Positions 25,424 through 33,769 of a DNA stretch of 64,000 bases are shown piece by piece. The first letter of the stretch is position 1. Each line of letters opens with the position of its first letter. Source of the DNA: Cloacibacillus evryensis DSM 19522 (GTDB lineage: Bacteria; Synergistota; Synergistia; Synergistales; Synergistaceae). Location: NCBI RefSeq assembly GCF_000585335.1, contig NZ_KK073872.1, positions 1,293,283-1,357,282 on the forward strand, written 5' to 3'. The notes below the pieces were generated by a model. That model searched no databases. It worked only from the letters and a program-made list of their open reading frames with translations, and had not been told where the DNA came from. The position numbers and the translations under genes were made by a program.

Positions 25424-26236
25424 TTACCTCCCCGTTTCTTGTTTGACGTTATTCAGGAAATCGAATGCACGCCGCGCGGCGGTCTCCTGATCCGGTTCCT
25501 GTTTTATTTCTGTTGAGTACCACCCGTCGTATCCGCATGCGGCGATAGTCCCGATGATCTCTCTGCACGGCATCGCGCCGTCTCCGGGCGCAAGGCGCTT
25601 TTCTCCCGAACAGTGCACGAGGCCGAAATCCACCGCGTTTTTAACTATTGAGGCAAATAGAAGCGGTTCGTTGATTTGCGCGTGAAACATATCGAAGATG
25701 AATTTCATATTCTCGATGCCGGCCTCCTTCTTAAAGCGCTGCGCCTGCTCCAGGTCGTTCATATAATTTGAATTTGACGCGCCCTGCGGCTCGACAAGGA
25801 AGGGAATGCCGGCGGTTGTACACTGCTCCGAGATATCCCTAAATGCTTTTTCGGCGTTCAGGAGAGAATCAGCCTCTTCTGAGACGCGGCCGCGGAAACT
25901 GCCGATACAGAACGGCGCGCCGAGCTCGGAGGCAAATCTTATAACTTCCCCGGCTCTTTCAAGCGCGGCTGCGCGGACCTCCGGGTCGGGCGACGAGATA
26001 AAGAGTTTGTCCGCTTTGACCGCCGGAGTGAGGCCCACCGCCGCGATCTTTATTCTGTATTTTCCGCAGAGACGCTTTGTTTCATCCGCAAGTTCCGGCG
26101 CAGGACGGCGCACCATAAGCTCGGCACCCTCGTACCCGATCTTCGCAAGCAGCGCGAAACTTTCTTCGTAAGGCCCGTAAAGCCCCATTATCCTGACGCC
26201 CGCGTCCGGCGTCGTCAGCGGGTAGCAGAGTCTCAT
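25424..26236 (-). CDS. Xylose-isomerase-like TIM-barrel protein (sugar phosphate isomerase/epimerase)
   Basis: A 270-aa AP-endonuclease-2-fold protein of the sugar isomerase/epimerase group, related to hydroxypyruvate isomerase and dehydrogenase-associated isomerases. Metal-ligand candidates are Glu in FLVEPQG, Asp/His in FIFDMFHAQ, His in LVHCSG and Glu in YSTEIKQEP. The ATG at 26236 (MRLCYPLTTP) is preferred, since the longer frame overlaps the previous gene. It sits 1 nt after the Ldh_2 gene. It would interconvert an intermediate of the acid pathway. Confidence 0.83.
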   Translation of the reverse strand: MRLCYPLTTPDAGVRIMGLYGPYEESFALLAKIGYEGAELMVRRPAPELADETKRLCGKYRIKIAAVGLTPAVKADKLFISSPDPEVRAAALERAGEVIRFASELGAPFCIGSFRGRVSEEADSLLNAEKAFRDISEQCTTAGIPFLVEPQGASNSNYMNDLEQAQRFKKEAGIENMKFIFDMFHAQINEPLLFASIVKNAVDFGLVHCSGEKRLAPGDGAMPCREIIGTIAACGYDGWYSTEIKQEPDQETAARRAFDFLNNVKQETGR

Positions 26237-26237
26237 A

Positions 26238-27296
26238 TCAGTCGAACTTGGGGCCGAGAGCAATTTTATAAAGCTCGGCCGTCTGCCTGATATCTTTTAC
26301 GATATTCTCTGAAAGCGGGATGCCGTTTTCCATGCGCGCCTTCGTCTTTTCCGCCTCCGGTTCGCCCGGCATCATGATCCTTTTGCAGCCGTCCGCTTTC
26401 GGCAGGTTTGTCAGCCTGCGGTAGAATTCGTCCATGCGCGCCGCAAGTTCTTCACGCGGGATAAAGAGGTCGGGCTTCATGAAGAAGAAGATATGCCCGA
26501 CGTTCTGCGGAGCGCTGTGGTCGAAGTAGAGGCTCTTGACGTCGCCGCCGTAATTGGCTCCCGTGAACATGCCGCTCAGCAGATCCATCAGCATGGCAAG
26601 CGCCGCGCCTTTTGGGCCGCCGAACGGAAGGCAGACGCCTGCGAATGCCTTCTTTGCGTCGGTCGTCGGCTTGCCGTCGGAATCGAGCGCGAGCCCAAGC
26701 GGGATCTCTTCATTATTCGTTGCGGCGACTCTGATCTTGCCGCGCGCGATAATAGTCATCGCCATGTCGAGTATGTAATCCGGAGAATTTTTGCCGCCCG
26801 GTATGCCTGCCGCCAGCGGGGCCGCGCCGAGAAAGGCGACCTTTGCGCCGACAGGTGCAAGCGCGGGCGAAGAGTTGGTAAACGCCATGCAGACGTATCC
26901 GGCCTCTACCGCCTGCTGGACATAGGACGCTGACATTCCGAAGTGGGTGCTTTTGTGAACGCCGACGACGGCGATGCCCGTCTTTTCCGCAAGGGCGGTC
27001 CCCTCTTCAACGGCGCGGTGCGAGGCGAGGAATCCCATTCCGTCGTCCCCGTCCAACAGGATCGCGGCGGGCGCCGTCTGCGTGCTTTTTATCTCAGGCC
27101 GCGGGTTGACGACACCTCTTCTTATCCTTTCAAGATACATGGGGATCCTTGACACGCCGTGCGAAGTCAGGCCCCGGAGATCCGCCGATACAAGGTCGCG
27201 CGCGACCGTCCCCGCGTCTTCCTTCCTCAGCCCGCCCGCTTCAAAAAGTGAAGCGGCCATGCCGATCAATTCTCTGTGGCTGAACACTCTGTCCAT
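26238..27296 (-). CDS. Ldh_2-family malate/L-lactate/diketogulonate-type dehydrogenase
   Basis: A 352-aa member of the Ldh_2 (malate/L-sulfolactate/ureidoglycolate/2,3-diketogulonate) oxidoreductase family: the DLRGLTSHGVSRIP motif near 38, KSTHFGMS near 115, the GGPKGAALAMLMDLLSGM stretch and a C-terminal PGEPE. It uses NAD(P) to interconvert a 2-oxo acid and hydroxy acid. It is the promoter-proximal gene of the operon, with AAAGGAG ahead of the ATG, and faces the LysR gene across 130 bp. Confidence 0.88.
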   Translation of the reverse strand: MDRVFSHRELIGMAASLFEAGGLRKEDAGTVARDLVSADLRGLTSHGVSRIPMYLERIRRGVVNPRPEIKSTQTAPAAILLDGDDGMGFLASHRAVEEGTALAEKTGIAVVGVHKSTHFGMSASYVQQAVEAGYVCMAFTNSSPALAPVGAKVAFLGAAPLAAGIPGGKNSPDYILDMAMTIIARGKIRVAATNNEEIPLGLALDSDGKPTTDAKKAFAGVCLPFGGPKGAALAMLMDLLSGMFTGANYGGDVKSLYFDHSAPQNVGHIFFFMKPDLFIPREELAARMDEFYRRLTNLPKADGCKRIMMPGEPEAEKTKARMENGIPLSENIVKDIRQTAELYKIALGPKFD

Positions 27297-27345
27297 CAGA
27301 ATTCTCCTTTATTTTTATAATATTTTGTAAAATCTTTATATTGTT

Positions 27346-27373
27346 ATTGTAGCGAGACTAAAAATTCTGTAAA
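27346..27373 (-). promoter_or_regulatory. Promoter of the sugar-acid operon
   Basis: On the minus strand TTTACA (27368-27373) and TACAAT (27346-27351) are 16 bp apart, about 50 nt ahead of the Ldh_2 gene. The AT-rich intergenic region lies between divergent genes, so it probably also binds the LysR-type regulator. Confidence 0.6.
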
Positions 27374-27426
27374 ATTGGATTAGTTCATTCTGACTATGCC
27401 GTTTTGGAATGGCAAAGGAGCCTATG

Positions 27427-28290
27427 ATGAGAGAGATCGACTGGTACATCCTTGATTCTTTGATGCGGACGAAGAACATAACGAAAAGCGCCGAGGCGCT
27501 CTACATGTCTCAGCCTACGATAACAAAACGCATCATGAATATAGAAGAGCATTTCGGAGTCAAGCTCCTGAAGCGCACAAACAAGGGAGTCACGTTCACG
27601 CCTGAGGGAGAGTGCCTCGGACAGCGCGCTGCCGGGCTTGCCGCCTCTTTCAAACAAATAAACGAAGAGATGGAGCGTTTTTCATCTGGAAAATTCGGCG
27701 AGATACGGCTCGTCATGCCTAATTCGTTTGGAAAGTTCAAATTCCCGCACATTATAAGGAACTACAGCGCGCTCTGCCCCGGAGTATCTTTCAGCGTCCA
27801 GACGGCTCTCTCCGATAAAGTTTGCGGCGTCATGGAGGCGGGAGAGGCATCCGTCGGTTTTATCTGCGGTGATTATGCGTTTGCGGGCGAAAAATATGAC
27901 ATTTATGAAGAACAGAGCTTCCTCGCGTACGCGCGGAAGGTAACGCTGGGCGAGATCCCGGCGCTCCCGCGGATAGAATACGTTAAGGGAGTGTTTACCA
28001 AAAAGCTGCTGGACGGCTGGATCGCAGAGAATTTCCCTTCAAAGCTGCGTGTCTCGTTCTCTGTCGATAACGGCGACACAGCGCTTGAGATGGTCCGGAG
28101 CGGGCTCGGATACAGCTTCTTTTCCGCTGAGAAATTTCTCGAAAACGATAAGGCGCTTTTCAGGCTGCCGCTCTATAATAAGGATGGCTCTCCTCTGGTA
28201 AGAAAGACCTGGATGCTATGGTACAAAGACGATTATGAGAGATCGATGATCATAAAAAACTTCGTAGACTTTATGCGTTCAGAACAGTAA
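27427..28290 (+). CDS. LysR-family transcriptional regulator
   Basis: A 287-aa LysR-type regulator. The winged helix-turn-helix occupies about 1-60 (MRTKNITKSAEALYMSQPTI then TKRIMNIEEHFGVKLLKR) and is followed by the periplasmic-binding-fold effector domain. The ATG at 27427 has AAAGGAG 6 nt upstream; the ATGs at 27409 and 27424 are worse. It is divergent from the sugar-acid operon and most likely activates it in response to a pathway compound, as is usual for this family. Confidence 0.9.
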   Translation: MREIDWYILDSLMRTKNITKSAEALYMSQPTITKRIMNIEEHFGVKLLKRTNKGVTFTPEGECLGQRAAGLAASFKQINEEMERFSSGKFGEIRLVMPNSFGKFKFPHIIRNYSALCPGVSFSVQTALSDKVCGVMEAGEASVGFICGDYAFAGEKYDIYEEQSFLAYARKVTLGEIPALPRIEYVKGVFTKKLLDGWIAENFPSKLRVSFSVDNGDTALEMVRSGLGYSFFSAEKFLENDKALFRLPLYNKDGSPLVRKTWMLWYKDDYERSMIIKNFVDFMRSEQ

Positions 28291-28322
28291 GGCGGCGGAT
28301 CGCTTTTCAGTTCTCCGCCGCC
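28291..28322 (+). terminator. Hairpin after the LysR gene
   Basis: A perfect 9-bp stem GGCGGCGGA/TCCGCCGCC with a 14-nt loop starts right after the stop codon. No T-run follows, so terminator function is only probable. Confidence 0.55.
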
Positions 28323-28685
28323 CGTGATCGCTTTATTGCCTGTATTGTTAAAGCTCTTATTCCGCCGGCTTTACGCCTGTTCTTTGGCAGGCGCTAACGT
28401 CTGCCGCCGCTTTTGTCTTTTATTATTACCGGCGTTTTACACAACAGCCCGCGCGAATTCTCTTAACGCCTATCCTTTCAGCAGGGCAAGCAGTTCATAC
28501 GGCCTCATAGCAGGCACCGATAACCCCTTCCTCCCCTGTAACTATTTACATCATAGTGTAAGGACCTTTGATGGCATTTGAGGCAGTCTGCTTTAAAGGC
28601 GTCGATTTGGAAAACTTACAAAAGGCTGGTGCGCGAGGCGGCGACACGGTAAAATGGCTGTGCGGCCGTGCTGTCGTCTTAAGCT
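28323..28685. other. Intergenic region without a recognised gene
   Basis: About 360 bp with no convincing ORF. On the minus strand an 11-residue frame near 28500 (MRPYELLALLKG, then TAG) continues in frame for a few residues and might be a remnant of a decayed gene, but nothing is identifiable. Confidence 0.5.
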
Positions 28686-28715
28686 TTGTTTTGCCGCGGG
28701 ATATACGGGTATAAT
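28686..28715 (+). promoter_or_regulatory. Promoter of the nucleotidyltransferase-like gene
   Basis: TTGTTT (28686-28691) and a perfect TATAAT (28710-28715) with 18-bp spacing, about 57 nt ahead of the start codon. Confidence 0.55.
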
Positions 28716-28771
28716 AGACATGACAGGCGGGGTTTGTTTGATTGGTTCAGCCGCTGCGGATGGGGATTGGG

Positions 28772-29425
28772 ATGACGAATAGTCCAAAAGAAAATAGATC
28801 GAACGAACTGGAACAGATCAAAAACAATCTGTCGCCGGAGATAAACAACAAGCTTATGTTCCTGAAATGGCTCACAGACAGACTGGAGGAAAGACATATC
28901 TTGGGATGCCCGATTCTGGTCGGCGAGTCTGCCGTGCAGGTATATACTTTTGGCAACTACGGGTCAGTAGATCTGGATATACTCACCCATGACATAGACG
29001 CTACCGTAGATATTCTCCGTAATACAGGCTTTAAACTTTTTGGGAGACAATGGTATAGCTCAGAGCTGGATATTACCGTCGATATAGTGAGCGGAGAATT
29101 TCCGGAAAAACTGCAGAAGCTGAATTATCGGGGAACCGATATATTGCTTTCGAGCGTAGAAGATATGATCATCGACAGACTGACCGCCGCCGTATACTGG
29201 GGGGCCAGGCAAAACATACAGGCGAAAGATGATTTCCGATGGGCGGAACTGATGCTGGCGCTGTCCATTTCTTCTGAAAGCGCTTACTCGGCCGATATAG
29301 AGTATCTTAAAAAGCGGGCCGCGGAAGAAGATGTTTCCCCGTGGCTTGAACTCATGCTGGAAAAGCGCCGACAGAAGCAGGCGGCAGAAAAGAGGGACGA
29401 CGATGTCGAATTCCACGAAAGATAG
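28772..29425 (+). CDS. Nucleotidyltransferase-like protein
   Basis: A protein of about 217 aa whose core (ILVGESAVQVYTFGNYGSVD followed by LDILT) matches the G.SA...Y...R/S.D.D.. pattern of AbiEii/DUF6036-type nucleotidyltransferases, with DIT.DIV as the possible third acidic strand. The tail is charged and helical. The ATG at 28772 is chosen, as GGGGA lies closely before it. The base composition is less GC-rich than the surrounding housekeeping genes, which may mean acquisition. The next small gene overlaps its 3' end, so the pair may be a toxin-antitoxin-like module; this is inference. Confidence 0.65.
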   Translation: MTNSPKENRSNELEQIKNNLSPEINNKLMFLKWLTDRLEERHILGCPILVGESAVQVYTFGNYGSVDLDILTHDIDATVDILRNTGFKLFGRQWYSSELDITVDIVSGEFPEKLQKLNYRGTDILLSSVEDMIIDRLTAAVYWGARQNIQAKDDFRWAELMLALSISSESAYSADIEYLKKRAAEEDVSPWLELMLEKRRQKQAAEKRDDDVEFHER

Positions 29426-29714
29426 CGAAAACATTCTTACCGTCGACGAGCTCAAAAAGTCTCTGGAACAGCGCCGCCGGCTTCCTTCCCGCCGCAGACT
29501 GACGCAGCTGCGCGATTGGAGCGACGAGAAGCAGGAGTTCTTTCTCGAGCGTCAGAAACACGTCTGGGAGCTGCTTGAGAAAATCGGCGCGGTCAGAACC
29601 GGCGTGATATACTGCCCGAAAGACGGCTCTGCCCCATATTACGTTTCACAAGACGGCAGGACGCGCGCCGCGGCGGACGAATGCTTCCGGCAGCGCGTCA
29701 AAAAGAACGCCTGA
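29403..29714 (+). CDS. Small charged protein overlapping the nucleotidyltransferase-like gene
   Basis: A 103-aa hypothetical protein, rich in Arg/Lys/Glu, with a helical N-terminal half (TVDELKKSLEQRRRLPSRRR) and a short C-terminal part containing GVIYCPKDGSAPYYVSQDGR. The ATG lies 23 nt inside the preceding gene, so the two are translationally coupled. I do not recognise a family. It could be a partner (antitoxin or adaptor) of the nucleotidyltransferase-like protein. Confidence 0.6.
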   Translation: MSNSTKDSENILTVDELKKSLEQRRRLPSRRRLTQLRDWSDEKQEFFLERQKHVWELLEKIGAVRTGVIYCPKDGSAPYYVSQDGRTRAAADECFRQRVKKNA

Positions 29715-30032
29715 CAGGACGCAGTATCGGGCCCGCATCCTGTGCCTGTCATATGAAGTGTTACGAAAGTGGCCCATGACGGGTCCCTCTTTTTACCTAT
29801 GCTTGGTATTTCACGCCAATAGGCCCACCGTTCCGCACGGTTATTGGAGGTCTCTGCTATGCCGTCCAATGCAAAAGGTCTCAGTGATCTCCTTGCCGGA
29901 ACACTCCAACATGACAAGATTCCTCCCGGGTTAACGGATTACAGGGAAGAGTTTTAATGCTGTGGTTGGGGCGGTATAGGTCCTGGCGAGTTGACGCTTA
30001 CGTTTAATTCGCGCCGCGGAGCCCAAAAGGTA
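29715..30032. other. Intergenic region with hairpin leader and small ORF
   Basis: No long gene is present. The region holds an imperfect hairpin at about 29816-29847 (CCAATA...ACCGT/ACGGT...TATTGG) immediately before a small ORF with an excellent ribosome-binding site. Its character resembles the edge of a decayed mobile element, but no terminal repeats could be matched by eye. Confidence 0.4.
29859..29957 (+). CDS. Small ORF of 32 residues with strong ribosome-binding site
   Basis: The ATG is preceded by TTGGAGG with 8-nt spacing. The product would begin MPSNAKGLSDLLAGTLQHDK and end DYREEF. No family is recognised. It may be the preserved start of a lost larger gene (for example a transposase) or a genuine small protein. 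Confidence 0.35.
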   Translation: MPSNAKGLSDLLAGTLQHDKIPPGLTDYREEF

Positions 30033-30066
30033 CAAAAAATGGGCTTTCGAATTTCTCGAAAACCCA
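30033..30066 (-). terminator. Rho-independent terminator of the tRNA transcript
   Basis: On the minus strand an 11-bp stem (TGGGTTTTCGA with TCGAAAGCCCA, allowing a G/T pair) and 5-nt loop are followed by TTTTTT. It lies 10 nt after the tRNA-Arg gene. Confidence 0.85.
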
Positions 30067-30076
30067 GTGTTTGCAA

Positions 30077-30153
30077 TGGCGCGCCGGACAAGATTTGAAC
30101 TCGTAACCTTCGGATCCGTAGTCCGATGCTCTATCCAGTTGAGCTACCGGCGC
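30077..30153 (-). tRNA. tRNA-Arg (ACG)
   Basis: A 77-nt cloverleaf: acceptor GCGCCGG/CCGGCGC, D-arm with AGCTCAACTGGATAGAGC, anticodon loop CTACGGA giving ACG, T-arm with GTTCAAATC and an encoded CCA end. It is separated by 14 nt from the tRNA-Ser gene and is probably co-transcribed with it. Confidence 0.95.
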
Positions 30154-30167
30154 GTTTGGCGTTTTTA

Positions 30168-30263
30168 TGGCGGTGAGGCAGGGATTTGAACCCTGGAGGG
30201 AGATTTATGTCCCCCTACCCGCTTAGCAGGCGAGCGCCTTCAGCCTAGCTCGGCCACCTCACC
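30168..30263 (-). tRNA. tRNA-Ser (GCT)
   Basis: A 96-nt class II tRNA: acceptor GGTGAGG/CCTCACC, anticodon loop CTGCTAA giving GCT, a long variable arm (GTAGGGGGACATAAATCTCC region), T-loop GTTCAAATC and an encoded CCA end. It is the first gene of the tRNA-Ser/tRNA-Arg unit. Confidence 0.95.
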
Positions 30264-30273
30264 AACGAGAGAT

Positions 30274-30302
30274 ATTCTATTACGCATCCCTATATTTGTC
30301 AA
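30274..30302 (-). promoter_or_regulatory. tRNA operon promoter
   Basis: A perfect TTGACA (30297-30302) and TAGAAT (30274-30279) on the minus strand with 17-bp spacing, about 10 nt upstream of the tRNA-Ser 5' end. Confidence 0.8.
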
Positions 30303-30383
30303 CGCCTTTGCTCTCTCTTTCGTCTTAGAAAGTTATTTACAGTATATTTTAATAATTGAACAATCTCTGTGACCAGGGATCTT

Positions 30384-31616
30384 TTATAGCTTTTCGCCCT
30401 CCGTCTTCGCGATGACGGTCGAGACGCACATGTCTCCCGTGACGTTGACGCAGGTCCTCGCCATGTCGAGCACAGCGTCGATCCCGGCGACGAGCGCCAT
30501 TCCCTCTATCGGCAGTCCGGCGGAGACCAGGACCATCGAGAGCATTATCAGCCCCGCTCCGGGGACTCCCGCGGTACCTATCGAGGCGAGCGTCGCGGTC
30601 ATAAGTATACCGGCCTGAGCGCCGAGGCTGAGGTCTATGCCGAACGCCTGGGCGACGAAGAGCGCGCAAATGCCCTCGTATATCGCGGTGCCGTCCATGT
30701 TGATCGTCGCTCCGAGGGGCAGGACGAAGGAGGAGACGTCTTCACTGACGCCGAGGTTCTTCTATACGTTGTTCATGGAAATGGGAAGTACTCCCGCGCT
30801 AGTCCTTGTGACGAAGGCCGCGAGCATCGCTTCACGCACGCCCTTCAGGAACCAGAGGGGGCTTTTGTGTACGATTCCGGTAATAAGTCCCGAATAGACG
30901 ATTACGACCTGCAGGAAACAGCCAAGATAGACGGCGAAGATGACTTTGGCAAAGGGGGCGAGGACCGCGGGGCCATATTTGGCCGCCGTGACGGCGATGA
31001 GCGCGAAGATACCGAGCGGAGCGGTCTTCATGACGATCGACGTGACTTTGAACATTACCTCGGCGAGTGACGAGTTGAATGCAAGGAACGCCTTGCCTTT
31101 TTCGCCGATTAGCGTAGCCGCGACGCCGAGAAACAACGCGAATACGATGACCTGCAGCATCACGCCGTTGACGAGCGCCTGCAGCGGGTTGGCGGGGAAG
31201 ATGTTGAGGATCACGCTGAAGATGGTTTCAGGTTCTTTGGCCGCCGCCTTGGCTCCCTCGATCGCCATGCCGACTCCGGGCTGGATCACATTGCCGAGGA
31301 TGAGTCCGATGATGATCGCCACGACGGTGGTCCCCAGGTAAAAAGCGACGGTCTTGACGCCGATGCGCCCCAGCACCTTGGGGTCGCCTATCGACGATGC
31401 TCCCATTATCAGGCTGGAGAATACCAGCGGTACGATGAGCATCTTGAGCAGCGCGAGGAAGATGCCGCCGATCAACTGCAGCACCGGAATCACGATATCG
31501 GCGATAAATGGAGAGCCCGTTGCCATCGGTCCTATGATGAATCCGAGGACAAGTCCTATTACGAAGCCTACGCCGATTTTTGCAATGAGAGACATTTTTT
31601 TCTTCTCCTGCATCAT
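30384..31616 (-). pseudogene. DAACS (GltT/DctA-type) sodium:dicarboxylate symporter interrupted by an amber codon
   Basis: The frame encodes a complete symporter of about 410 residues except for one TAG at 30762-30764 (complement). The first part (about 284 aa) contains the N-terminal helices and the serine-rich re-entrant motif RTSAGVLPISMNNV. The part after the stop continues in frame with [20 protein letters not shown], the NMDGTA motif and the final transport helices. In the family this position is usually Glu, so a single GAG to TAG change explains it. The first part alone lacks the substrate-binding helices. It is either a recent pseudogene or a sequencing error. The ATG at 31616 follows AAGGAG. 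Confidence 0.85.
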
Positions 31617-31771
31617 GTTCACTCCTTCAAAGATATAAGTATTATTTTAATAAAACGAAAGAACAAATTGCCGCATGACTATTCTAGCATAATTATTGAT
31701 GGCGTGTTTATTTATGCGGCGTTAGTTTATTATGACGATATATTTTTTATGAAAAAAAAGTGCTCACTCTT

Positions 31772-31780
31772 TGATATAAT
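31772..31780 (+). promoter_or_regulatory. Extended -10 promoter of the NuoL-like gene
   Basis: TGATATAAT is a perfect extended -10 element; no good -35 is visible. The transcript leader would contain a GC-rich hairpin around 31802-31828 before the start at 31860. Confidence 0.5.
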
Positions 31781-31859
31781 TGCTGTTATGGTTTTTCTTG
31801 ACCCCCTGCCGCCGCGGCGGGAGGGGGAGACCATATGTTATAAGAAAATTGGTGAGTCT

Positions 31860-33458
31860 ATGAGTTTTCTGCTTCTGTTTAAATCGATGCCGCTGCCGTT
31901 TCTCACGCTGTTCCTGCCGCTTGCGGGCTCCGGCTGTTACGGTCTGCTCCTCCTATATAATAAATTTTTCTCGAGGCGGCTGGGTCGTACCTTGGTCCTG
32001 CCAAAGGTATGCTATAAGCTTCCTTTTCTCATTCTGCTCGTTGCGGGCACCGTGCTTTCCTGCCTGGTCTGGATGAGCGTGAGCGGCTCCTACAGTCCGC
32101 TCTATGTCTTTACCAGCACCGGCTGGTCCAACGTCCTCACGAGCGAGTCGGTGAAGAACGCGCAGGCGGTGCTTCGTATCGACGCCTTCGGGGCTATTTC
32201 CGCGGCGCTTATGAGCTTTGTGGCGCTGACGGCCGGTATAAGGGCTCTCGCTGACCGTCAGAATCTGATAACGCCGCGTAAGGTGTTCTTTTTGCTGCTT
32301 ACCTGCGCGGGTATTCAGGGAATTTTTTACCTGAACAATCTTGTGCCGTTATTTCTGTTCATGCTGCTTACTCAGATCGGAGTGACGGGCCTTTACAGCA
32401 ATTTCGCTACTAAAAAGAGGGAGGGCGGCGAAAGCGTTTTCTATTATATATCGCGCGTACTGCTGTTGGCGATGTTTTTGGCCGGCGTCATACTGTTGAG
32501 ATTTAAATACGGCACTGACAACATCAACCTCCTCGCCTCCATGATCGCCCCCGCAAACGAGACCCTGTGGGCGTTTATTTTTCTCGTGGTGCCGCTGCTC
32601 TATATTTTTGTAAAGCCTTCGCCCTATCTGCCCGACGCCTCCCGCAACTGTTTTTTCGGGATCAGGACGCAGGCCTCGTTATTCATCGCCTTCCGGGTGA
32701 TCTTCTCGCTTTACGGCCCGATGCAGGGACTTCAAAAGGTCCCCATGCTGCTCATATTGCTGGGCTTCGCGGCGGTGCTGCTCGCGCTTGTCCTGTCCTG
32801 CGGCGCTAAAGATCCCGAGCGGTTTATGAATTCGATGGTCTTCTATATGAAGGGGATGATCCTGATCTCCATCGGTATCGCTATGGACGGCACCTTCAGC
32901 GCGGAACGCGCCGCCCTTTACGGTGTGAGCGCCATTGAGGCGATGATCTCGCTCTGGCTGATGTTCCTTCCCGTCTCCGCCGCCCTTTCGATAATAACGG
33001 TATTTCTCAAACAGAGCTACGAAGGGCGCGAATTATGGCAGGAGGGGGCGCTGCTGAAACGGATACCTTTCACCGCCGTCGCCCTTTTCATCGTCATCGC
33101 GGTACTTGCCGGACTGCCTCCCCTTATCGGATACAGCGGCAAGCAGCTGCTTTTCCGTTCGGCAAACTTTATGAGCCCATTCGTACTTACCTCGCTCTTT
33201 CTGTTTACGGTGACGATGCTGCTCACGGGGCTACGTTTCCTCATCACGCTGACGATCGGCAAGGTCTCCCAAAAAAGGGATTTCAATTTCAGCGGCGAAG
33301 TGACGATCGCCTTTCCGCTGTTCCTGCTGTTGATGCTCTTTATCACGACGACCGTGCTGCCCGGCGAGCTATTCGAGGAGTCGGTGGCGCCTTCCGTCGA
33401 ATCGCTGATCAACCGCACGGCCCCGTCCGACCTGACGCCTGTGGAGGTAAGTAAATAA
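31860..33458 (+). CDS. NuoL/HyfB-type proton-translocating antiporter subunit
   Basis: A 532-aa membrane protein with about 14 hydrophobic helices, of the Proton_antipo_M family (NuoL/NuoM/NuoN, HyfB, MrpA). Recognisable parts include FYLNNLVPLFLFMLLTQIGVTGLYS and GLPPLIGYSGKQLLFRSA near the C-terminus. Such subunits couple electron transfer to proton or sodium movement. ATG 31860 (MSFLLLFKS) is chosen, with GGTGAG ahead; a longer frame includes the promoter. It heads a three-gene unit with a small membrane protein and a NuoH-like gene, but no hydrophilic redox subunits are nearby. Confidence 0.8.
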   Translation: MSFLLLFKSMPLPFLTLFLPLAGSGCYGLLLLYNKFFSRRLGRTLVLPKVCYKLPFLILLVAGTVLSCLVWMSVSGSYSPLYVFTSTGWSNVLTSESVKNAQAVLRIDAFGAISAALMSFVALTAGIRALADRQNLITPRKVFFLLLTCAGIQGIFYLNNLVPLFLFMLLTQIGVTGLYSNFATKKREGGESVFYYISRVLLLAMFLAGVILLRFKYGTDNINLLASMIAPANETLWAFIFLVVPLLYIFVKPSPYLPDASRNCFFGIRTQASLFIAFRVIFSLYGPMQGLQKVPMLLILLGFAAVLLALVLSCGAKDPERFMNSMVFYMKGMILISIGIAMDGTFSAERAALYGVSAIEAMISLWLMFLPVSAALSIITVFLKQSYEGRELWQEGALLKRIPFTAVALFIVIAVLAGLPPLIGYSGKQLLFRSANFMSPFVLTSLFLFTVTMLLTGLRFLITLTIGKVSQKRDFNFSGEVTIAFPLFLLLMLFITTTVLPGELFEESVAPSVESLINRTAPSDLTPVEVSK

Positions 33459-33763
33459 TGATGGCCTTCAGAATTTCAACGGGATTCTTCATCTGGGACG
33501 TGTACCGGTGGCTGCTGGTTTTTCTCCTCTCCGCGCTTGTCGCCTGGTTAGTCGTCAATATTGCCGTGAGGCGCCGCGGCGGCAGGCTCTTTCCCGAGCC
33601 GGCGCACAACATGCAGGAGCACTCCGGCGTCTTGCCGGTGGAGCGCTTCATCGCCGGCTTCAGCCGGATATTTATCGAGCCGTGGGGAGAGCTTCCCTCC
33701 TGCGGCCTCTTCGGGATCGCGGCGCTTTTGATACTGTTTGTGACCGCAATATTTTTAGGGTGA
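33458..33763 (+). CDS. Small membrane protein between NuoL-like and NuoH-like genes
   Basis: A 101-aa protein with two membrane segments (about 17-36 and 82-100) joined by a loop containing RRRGGRLFPEPAHNMQEHSG. It has no family that I recognise. It starts at the NuoL-like stop (1-nt overlap) and ends 6 nt before the NuoH-like gene, so it is probably a small accessory subunit of the same membrane complex. Confidence 0.7.
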   Translation: MMAFRISTGFFIWDVYRWLLVFLLSALVAWLVVNIAVRRRGGRLFPEPAHNMQEHSGVLPVERFIAGFSRIFIEPWGELPSCGLFGIAALLILFVTAIFLG

Positions 33764-33769
33764 TTTACA

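Noticed and set aside
29715-30032. Intact insertion sequence
   Set aside because: No transposase frame, no matching terminal inverted repeats and no target duplication could be found by eye.
30762-30764. Pyrrolysine or programmed readthrough of the symporter TAG
   Set aside because: No pyl genes are in the window, symporters of this family are not known to use Pyl, and the position is normally Glu; a point mutation is simpler.
31742-31859. Longer NuoL-like protein starting from ATG 31749 or upstream
   Set aside because: The extended -10 promoter lies inside that extension, and the extra residues include a GC-rich hairpin region with no family similarity.
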